Shown here: positions 6,591 to 10,378 of the stretch, piece after piece
Position numbering within the stretch: the stretch's first letter is position 1
How the letters are laid out: each line of letters opens with the position of its first letter
Source: QQUD01 sp039029915
GTDB lineage: Bacteria > Chloroflexota > Anaerolineae > Promineifilales > Promineifilaceae
Assembly (NCBI GenBank): GCA_039029915.1
Contig: JBCCFD010000275.1
Location: forward strand, 1-10,378
Length of the DNA: 10,378 bases
Direction of reading: 5' to 3'
Program-made: the position numbers and the translations under genes
The notes under the pieces: model-generated
What the model saw: only the letters and a program-made list of their open reading frames with translations
Databases searched by the model: none
Told to the model about the DNA's origin: nothing

Positions 6591-7478
6591 ATGAATAAAG
6601 TACCATTACGCCAATTTCGGTTTCTCAAAAATAACTCAATTCCGATTGAGGTAAAGCGAATTGAAGAATTACATGAAATTGCCACGCGCCCAATTCCCCA
6701 TCGGCATACCTTCTATGTGGTTTTTTGGGTCACAGAGGGAAGCGGTATGCATTACCTCGATTTTGCCGGAGACGAGATCCAACCCAATTCAATTCATTTT
6801 GTTGGCCCAGGGCAAATTCATTACTGGGATATTGAAAACGAAATGAAAGGCTTCGTGATTTTATTTGAGTCAGACCTCTTTCTAGAAAAAAGCGATCAGC
6901 AGCTGCTCGAACAGCTCGACTTCTTCCACGCCATCAATGGCGTTTCTGTGCTCTATCCTGCACCACCAGATATTGCCTGGTTCCAGAAAGTAAATGAGCA
7001 GCTTGAGATAGAGTTTCAACAGGCAAACTTTGGTCGTACGCAGGCTGTCGAATCTTGGCTGCGTCTTCTGTTAATTTCCGCACAGCGATTGGTTGTTGAT
7101 CATTCAGCTGGGCGAGGCGACATTCCAGCAGACAAACAGCTTGCGAATCGTTACATTCAGCTGGTCGAGCAAAACGCCATTGCTCATCCAAAAGTCAACT
7201 GGTATGCAGACAAACTCGCAGTGACGGTGGGGCACTTGAGCAAAAGTGTCAAGAATGCGCTGGGCATGACGGCAGGCTGTTTGCTAAGAGATCGCATCGT
7301 GCTAGAAGCCAAGCGACTCCTTGTGCACACGGATAATACTGCCGCTGAAATTGCCCTTCAGCTCAATTTTGAAGATGCCAGCTATTTTGGCAGATTTTTC
7401 AAGCGTGAAACGGGGCAGACTCCTAATCAGTTTCGGAACAGTTTCCCAACAAAGTACCAGAATCAAACAACAGAGTGA
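6591..7478 (+). CDS. AraC-family transcriptional regulator with N-terminal cupin sensor
   Basis: A 295-residue regulator (307 if the upstream ATG at 6555 is used). The N-terminal half carries an AraC-type cupin with RPIPHRHTFYVVFWV and a QPNSIHFVGPGQIHYW strand, presumably the ligand pocket. The C-terminal ~100 residues carry the double helix-turn-helix: WYADKLAVTVGHLSKSVKNALG as the first and NTAAEIALQLNFEDASYFGRFFKRETGQTPNQFR as the typical second helix pair. I favour the ATG at 6591: TAAAAT at 6578-6583 ends seven bases before it, indicating a leaderless message, whereas the ATG at 6555 would precede that promoter and has no ribosome site. An ATG at 6585 is the other candidate. By position it may regulate the divergent nitroreductase unit or the downstream SnoaL-ABM pair; the inducer cannot be read from sequence. 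Confidence 0.88.
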   Translation: MNKVPLRQFRFLKNNSIPIEVKRIEELHEIATRPIPHRHTFYVVFWVTEGSGMHYLDFAGDEIQPNSIHFVGPGQIHYWDIENEMKGFVILFESDLFLEKSDQQLLEQLDFFHAINGVSVLYPAPPDIAWFQKVNEQLEIEFQQANFGRTQAVESWLRLLLISAQRLVVDHSAGRGDIPADKQLANRYIQLVEQNAIAHPKVNWYADKLAVTVGHLSKSVKNALGMTAGCLLRDRIVLEAKRLLVHTDNTAAEIALQLNFEDASYFGRFFKRETGQTPNQFRNSFPTKYQNQTTE

Positions 7479-7498
7479 CTCTACACTTGCCGGCCTAT

Positions 7499-7526
7499 TT
7501 GATACGATTTTTCCGTCTAACATAAT
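7499..7526 (+). promoter_or_regulatory. Promoter for the SnoaL-ABM pair
   Basis: TTGATA (7499-7504), a 16-base spacer and CATAAT (7521-7526) each match the consensus at five of six positions. Transcription would start near 7533, just before the GGAG ribosome site at 7536-7539. The pair can thus be transcribed separately from the AraC-family gene lying 70 bases upstream. Confidence 0.5.
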
Positions 7527-7548
7527 CAAAGAAACGGAGTAAAAAATC

Positions 7549-8322
7549 ATGTCAAATAAGGAAAAAGCGGTTGCTATTCTCAATGCGTTAGCATCTGGCG
7601 ATACCACACCGCTAGAGCAGTTTATCAGCGACGAAACGTATATTCAGCACAATTTGAGTGCGCCTTCTGGAAAAGCGGCTTTTTTGGGCATGGTGCCCAT
7701 GCTAGCGAATGACCCAAATACCAAGGTTAATATCGTCCGCGTCATTGAAGATGGGGGTTTAGTCGTTTGCCACACGGAGTATTTTTTAGCTGCATTTGGA
7801 GGCGCTTTAGTTGGATTTGATGTTTTTCGATTTGAAAATGGGCTCGTTGTTGAGCACTGGGACAATTTACAGGCAATCGCCACTGAAACAGCATCAGGCC
7901 GCACCCAGCTTGATGGGCCTACAGATGTAACTGATCACGACAAAACAGAAGCAAACCGCACGTTTGCTCAAGGATTTGTGAACGACATTTTGATGGGCAA
8001 AGCGCTCGACAAGATCACTGCGTACATCTCAACAGAAACCTATCATCAGCACAATCCGTCTGTGGGGGATGGCTTAGCCGCCTTTGGCGAGGCATCGGCT
8101 GCTATGGCTGAGGCTGGCACCCCAATGGTTTACAGCCAGAATCATTTGTTAGCGGTGGAAGGCAACTTTGCGTTTGCCGCTTCTGAAGGCCAATTCTTAG
8201 GCAATCACGTTGCTTTCTTCGACCTAATCCGCATCGAAAATGGTTTAATCGTTGAGCATTGGGATGTCATTCAAGAAATTCCAGCCAAAGAGGAGTGGCA
8301 AAATGACAATGGCAAATTCTAA
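7549..8322 (+). CDS. Tandem SnoaL-like (NTF2-fold) protein
   Basis: A 257-residue protein made of two homologous SnoaL-like halves, about 1-115 and 130-250. The halves align by eye: YIQHN (31-35) with YHQHN (165-169), and FDVFRFENGLVVEHWD (90-105) with FDLIRIENGLIVEHWD (224-239), a constant offset of 134 residues. Most SnoaL-like proteins are single domains of about 110-140 residues, so this is an internal duplication or fusion. The NTF2 fold holds a small hydrophobic pocket; members include polyketide cyclases, isomerases and many uncharacterised proteins, so no reaction can be assigned. The conserved QHN and EHWD motifs in both halves suggest both pockets remain functional. The start has GGAG nine bases upstream. 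Its end overlaps the next gene by 20 bases, so the two are probably translationally coupled. Confidence 0.85.
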   Translation: MSNKEKAVAILNALASGDTTPLEQFISDETYIQHNLSAPSGKAAFLGMVPMLANDPNTKVNIVRVIEDGGLVVCHTEYFLAAFGGALVGFDVFRFENGLVVEHWDNLQAIATETASGRTQLDGPTDVTDHDKTEANRTFAQGFVNDILMGKALDKITAYISTETYHQHNPSVGDGLAAFGEASAAMAEAGTPMVYSQNHLLAVEGNFAFAASEGQFLGNHVAFFDLIRIENGLIVEHWDVIQEIPAKEEWQNDNGKF

Positions 8323-8617
8323 TTCTTCCACGGTGATTGAGATTGCCACATTTCAAATAAAAGTTGGTGTTTCTGCCGTGGCGTTCAACAAGTTTGACCA
8401 AGCTGTTCAGGTAGAACATGTATCTAAGCAGCCGGGTTTTATTTCCCGAGAAACGGCCGTTACTGAAACTGGCGCATGGTTAGTCATTGTGCACTGGCAA
8501 TCCGTCGAAGATGCAGAAGCATCGATGGCCAGCTTTGGGGATGCACCAGCTGCGGCTCAGTTCATGGCAAATTTAGATGCATCAACCATGGAAATGAAGC
8601 GGTATATTCGGAATTGA
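8303..8617 (+). CDS. ABM-type dimeric alpha-beta barrel monooxygenase-like protein
   Basis: A 104-residue protein starting at the ATG at 8303, chosen because AGGAG (8291-8295) sits seven bases upstream; the longer open frame from 8252 lies inside the SnoaL-like gene and has no such signal. It shows the antibiotic-biosynthesis-monooxygenase pattern: a first strand VIEIATFQIK, a helix with VEHVSKQPGFISRET, a strand GAWLVIVHWQSVEDAEAS, and a helix with AAAQFMANLD. These small ferredoxin-like domains dimerise and include cofactor-free quinol or anthrone oxygenases and haem-degrading enzymes, but many have no known activity. It overlaps the SnoaL-like gene by 20 bases. An ABM-SnoaL pairing also occurs in polyketide tailoring, but no synthase genes are here, so a small-molecule stress or detoxification role is equally possible. 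Confidence 0.75.
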   Translation: MTMANSNSSTVIEIATFQIKVGVSAVAFNKFDQAVQVEHVSKQPGFISRETAVTETGAWLVIVHWQSVEDAEASMASFGDAPAAAQFMANLDASTMEMKRYIRN

Positions 8618-8650
8618 TTTGATGCATTTATTGTCTTAACAGCATCTCCT

Positions 8651-8678
8651 GGAGGGGCATAGCATGCTACGTCCCTCC
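8651..8678. terminator. Hairpin in the gap between ABM-like and SDR genes
   Basis: GGAGGG (8651-8656) pairs with CCCTCC (8673-8678), continued inward by a G-T and C-G pair and the palindrome TAGCATGCTA (8660-8669). It lies between two convergent genes, 33 bases past the ABM-like stop and 25 past the SDR stop on the other strand. Neither strand has a following T-run, so it is a likely shared 3'-end structure rather than a textbook terminator. Confidence 0.45.
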
Positions 8679-8702
8679 CGCAATCATCGCCCAAAATTCG
8701 GC

Positions 8703-9452
8703 TCACTTTCCGTAAACAGGTGCCGTGACGTATCCCTCATTATAAATTACTGGCATCTGCCCTTTCCATTCGGCCCATGCCAACTCATTCATGATTAATT
8801 CAGCCATGAAGTGCGCTACATTTCTGCGGCTCGTCTTCCCCGCATTAAAAATGGCGCTTCGGGTCGGTGACGGCACAATATTGTATGGTGTGACGGCTTC
8901 TTCATCAGTTAGACCATCAGGACGAACAATTACCCAATTAACGTACTTATTCGTTTTGCCAATTTGGGTCCGCAAAAACTCAGCCGCTTGTTCATTATCC
9001 ACATGGGGTGGAAGCAATAAGCGAATTAACCCAACGACAACATTTTCAACGAGTGAAATCTTTTCATTTAGGTCCTGATTACGATTCCCCGTCGTATTCA
9101 TCAAAACAAATTTAACGGGTTTCTCTGGACGATTTGACTCAATTGCCTGGCACAAACGGCGTGTCGCATCCGTTACCAACCTTCTTGGATGTCCGTATAT
9201 CCCCTTAAAACTTAAACGATGTCCCAAACAGGAGGCAACAGCCTTACAGCCTTTAACATTCTGCTTTAATTCTTCATCGCTTAAGTCTAATAATGTGGCC
9301 CGAATCACAGTTAAATTCTTATGATTTTTAATCTTGGCTGGCAATTGGCTTCCCATTCTTGCAATAACCTTGACCTTTTCACCCCGCTGTAGTAACTCAG
9401 CCACCAACGATTGCCCTGTTGCTCCAGTTCCACCAACAATAAGTATTGTCAT
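8703..9452 (-). CDS. Atypical SDR, NmrA-like NAD(P)-binding protein
   Basis: A 249-residue Rossmann-fold protein. The ATG at 9452 is chosen because GGAG lies eight bases upstream and the glycine-rich loop then begins at residue 7, as usual; an in-frame TTG at 9476 is less likely. Seen: MTILIVGGTGATGQSLV with GGTGATG (7-13) for NAD(P) binding, a basic residue after strand 2 (VIARMGSQ) suggesting NADP(H) preference, VKFVLMNTTGN as strand 5, and WVIVRPDGLTD, a conserved segment of atypical SDRs. The classical YxxxK active site is not evident, in line with NmrA-like members that act as redox sensors, quinone reductases or reductases of unknown substrate. It is divergent from the TetR gene and its promoter is overlapped by the operator, so it is very likely the TetR target. 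Confidence 0.82.
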   Translation of the reverse strand: MTILIVGGTGATGQSLVAELLQRGEKVKVIARMGSQLPAKIKNHKNLTVIRATLLDLSDEELKQNVKGCKAVASCLGHRLSFKGIYGHPRRLVTDATRRLCQAIESNRPEKPVKFVLMNTTGNRNQDLNEKISLVENVVVGLIRLLLPPHVDNEQAAEFLRTQIGKTNKYVNWVIVRPDGLTDEEAVTPYNIVPSPTRSAIFNAGKTSRRNVAHFMAELIMNELAWAEWKGQMPVIYNEGYVTAPVYGK

Positions 9453-9478
9453 TAATATTTCTCCATACAGACCCAATG

Positions 9479-9508
9479 TTTACAAAAATCAGGTAGATTT
9501 GTTAGAAT
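9479..9508 (+). promoter_or_regulatory. Promoter of the TetR gene
   Basis: TTTACA (9479-9484), an 18-base spacer and TAGAAT (9503-9508) each match consensus at five of six positions. Transcription would start near 9515, exactly at the edge of the GTATAC repeat cluster, so a bound repressor would block it. Leader of about 57 bases to the ATG at 9572. Confidence 0.5.
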
Positions 9509-9514
9509 ATTCAA

Positions 9515-9545
9515 AAGTATACAGCGTAAGTATACAGTGTACACT
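9515..9545. promoter_or_regulatory. TetR operator cluster between SDR and TetR genes
   Basis: Two direct repeats AAGTATACAGCGTA (9515-9528) and AAGTATACAGTGTA (9528-9541) match at 13 of 14 positions with a 13-base period. The second is also half of the near-palindrome AGTATACA-G-TGTACACT (9529-9545; seven of eight pairs). This covers the -10 box and spacer of the leftward SDR promoter and the start site of the rightward promoter. Such geometry is typical of TetR repressors that control themselves and a divergent gene. Confidence 0.6.
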
Positions 9546-9557
9546 TTCAAAAATCAA
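9529..9557 (-). promoter_or_regulatory. Promoter of the SDR gene
   Basis: Minus strand: TTGATT (9557-9552), an ideal 17-base spacer, TATACT (9534-9529). The predicted start near 9522 gives a leader of about 70 bases. The -10 box lies inside the TetR operator. Confidence 0.55.
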
Positions 9558-9571
9558 GACGGAGTGTGTAA

Positions 9572-10231
9572 ATGCCCAAGCATCGTAAAGATTTAACGAC
9601 AGAAAAAATAATTCAGAAGGCTATTGAGTTAGCCGACAAATCTGGTCTTGAGCCACTGACGATGCGCTCGTTAGCCAAGGCGCTTGGAGCCACCCCAATG
9701 TCACTGTATCGGTATGTGGCCAATAGAGAAGATATGCTTGATAAGATGGTTGATGTCGTATTTAGCGAAATTCAACTGCCAATCATTGGGAACGACTGGC
9801 GATCTGAAATGCGCAAGCGAGCCATTTCCACTCGCAGCGCCCTGCTCTCGCATCGCTGGGCCTTAGGGTTACTTGATTCTCGACTCCAACCGGGACCTGC
9901 CACGCAGAAGCATCACAATGCCGTCATTGGTACGCTGAGGGAGAGCGGTTTTTCAATCCCGTTAACCACTCAGACAATGACCTTACTTGACGCTTACATT
10001 TATGGATTCATTTTGCAAGAGCTTTCATTACCGCTGAGTGAAAGCGGCAATTTTGACGAAGTTGGTGAATCAATCGTGCACCATTTAGATCAAGCCACCT
10101 ATCCCTACCTCGCAGAACTTGCCACAGCGCACTTAGATAATGCGGGCTTCGATTTCAATAATTTTTTTGAAGTGGGTTTGGATATTGTTCTAGAGGGGCT
10201 TGAGGTCATGGCAGAATCTAAGCAGCCATAA
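9572..10231 (+). CDS. TetR-family repressor
   Basis: A 219-residue regulator. The N-terminal DNA-binding domain is clear: TEKIIQKAIELADKSGLEPLTMRSLAKALGATPMSLYRYV (10-49) with the helix-turn-helix at about 31-50. The remainder is the ligand-binding helical domain of the tetracycline-repressor C-terminal type, with RLQPGPA (about residues 104-110) and LDAYIYGFILQELSLPL (about 131-147). It binds as a dimer and is released by a small ligand, unknown here. The start is supported by GGAG seven bases upstream. The adjacent operator cluster and the divergent SDR gene make it the probable repressor of both itself and that enzyme. Confidence 0.92.
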   Translation: MPKHRKDLTTEKIIQKAIELADKSGLEPLTMRSLAKALGATPMSLYRYVANREDMLDKMVDVVFSEIQLPIIGNDWRSEMRKRAISTRSALLSHRWALGLLDSRLQPGPATQKHHNAVIGTLRESGFSIPLTTQTMTLLDAYIYGFILQELSLPLSESGNFDEVGESIVHHLDQATYPYLAELATAHLDNAGFDFNNFFEVGLDIVLEGLEVMAESKQP

Positions 10232-10246
10232 AAAAATTCAAAAATT

Positions 10247-10272
10247 GCTCCTGACATAATGGTGTCAGGAGT
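10247..10272. terminator. Hairpin after the TetR gene
   Basis: CTCCTGACA (10248-10256) pairs perfectly with TGTCAGGAG (10263-10271) around a TAATGG loop; a G-T pair extends it. It lies 16 bases past the TetR stop. The strong T-rich tail (ATTTTTGAATTTTTT) is on the minus strand, while the plus strand lacks one, so it may stop transcription from both sides with unequal strength. Confidence 0.55.
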
Positions 10273-10338
10273 CGCTAATACATTAAAGCCAAGTTTTGAG
10301 TGAGCATTTTGTTCACTTTACAAATATGGAGACTAAGT

Positions 10339-10378
10339 ATGAATTATACAAACAACTTTCTTGGCTTAATTTGTGATG
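10339..10378 (+). CDS. Start of an unidentified gene, cut by window end
   Basis: An ATG at 10339 preceded by GGAG (10328-10331) with seven bases of spacing opens a frame M-N-Y-T-N-N-F-L-G-L-I-C-D that runs off the window. The ribosome site and its spacing match those of the neighbouring genes, which is the main support. Thirteen codons are too few to name a family. It points the same way as the TetR gene but is separated from it by a strong hairpin, so it probably has its own promoter. An imperfect inverted repeat AGTGAGC-ATTTT-GTTCACT (10299-10317) lies just upstream and could be an operator. Confidence 0.6.
   Translation, partial: MNYTNNFLGLICD

Larger units (their letters stand above)
130..8460. 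repeat. Dispersed palindromic octamer ACGGCCGT, 12 copies
   Basis: Exact copies begin at 130, 589, 1232, 1771, 2455, 2746, 2871, 3142, 3606, 5389, 6521 and 8453. Ten lie in genes and two between genes. Near copies with one changed base are at 409 and 1548. Flanks are often A before and T after, extending the palindrome (AAACGGCCGTTT at 587, GAAACGGCCGTTTC at 3603, ATACGGCCGTAT at 5387). The coding copies use all three reading frames (Thr-Ala-Val seven times, Arg-Pro twice, Gly-Arg once), so selection acts on DNA rather than protein. Confidence 0.85.

Noticed and set aside
7302..7607. Open frames on both strands spanning the AraC-SnoaL junction
   Set aside because: They cross a real stop and a real ribosome site and show no conserved motif; the 7321-7542 frame is out of frame with the AraC helix-turn-helix.
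8252..8302. Longer start for the ABM-like gene
   Set aside because: The extra 17 residues are encoded inside the SnoaL-like gene, carry no ABM features, and the ATG at 8303 has an AGGAG at ideal spacing.
6591..9452. Polyketide-type biosynthetic gene cluster
   Set aside because: SnoaL, ABM and SDR folds are common outside such clusters and no synthase, acyl carrier protein or transferase is present.
9515..9545. Short tandem repeats considered as a CRISPR or iteron array
   Set aside because: Only two units with a 13-base period and no spacers; placement over divergent promoters next to a TetR gene fits an operator.
1..10378. tRNA, rRNA, transposase, phage or CRISPR elements
   Set aside because: I looked for tRNA-like cloverleaf ends, terminal inverted repeats around a transposase frame and regularly spaced repeats, and found none. 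This was by eye and could miss a degenerate element.

Overview
The window is 10.4 kb of densely packed bacterial chromosome of moderate GC (roughly mid-40s percent by eye), with short intergenic gaps, none over 300 bases. The best taxonomic hint is the 900-residue MalT/LuxR-type regulator with an 'ILATKLYIP' N-terminus, a protein type abundant in Chloroflexota. Together with the gene mix this suggests Chloroflexota (perhaps Anaerolineae), but no rRNA or ribosomal protein is present to confirm it. The palindromic octamer ACGGCCGT occurs 12 times, in genes and between them, and looks like a genome-wide signature word.

Layout. 1-639 (+): 3' part of a metallo-beta-lactamase-fold hydrolase. 640-872: convergent gap with three stacked hairpins. 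873-3575 (-): large STAND-ATPase LuxR-family activator. 3576-3690: divergent control region with nested palindromes. 3691-4737 (+): MscS mechanosensitive channel. 4738-4854: convergent gap with terminator hairpins. 4855-6328 (-): two-gene unit of an FMN nitroreductase followed by a cysteine-dioxygenase-like cupin. 6329-6590: divergent gap carrying a long hairpin repeat. 6591-7478 (+): AraC-family regulator. 7549-8617 (+): a tandem SnoaL-like protein translationally coupled to a small ABM-type (dimeric alpha-beta barrel) monooxygenase-like protein. 8703-9452 (-) and 9572-10231 (+): an atypical SDR (NmrA-like) divergent from a TetR repressor, with a clear operator between two good promoters. 10339-end (+): first 13 codons of an unidentified gene.

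Functionally the right half reads as three small regulator-plus-enzyme modules (nitroreductase/cupin opposite AraC; SnoaL/ABM behind AraC; SDR opposite TetR). All involve redox or small-molecule handling, so detoxification or stress response is a reasonable inference, but no substrate can be named. The left half pairs a large signal-integrating ATPase regulator with an osmotic-shock channel. I see no phage, transposase, CRISPR array, tRNA or rRNA. The most unusual items are sequence-level: the ACGGCCGT word, a set of apparently leaderless starts, the TetR divergon operator, and the hairpin repeat at 6427-6480.
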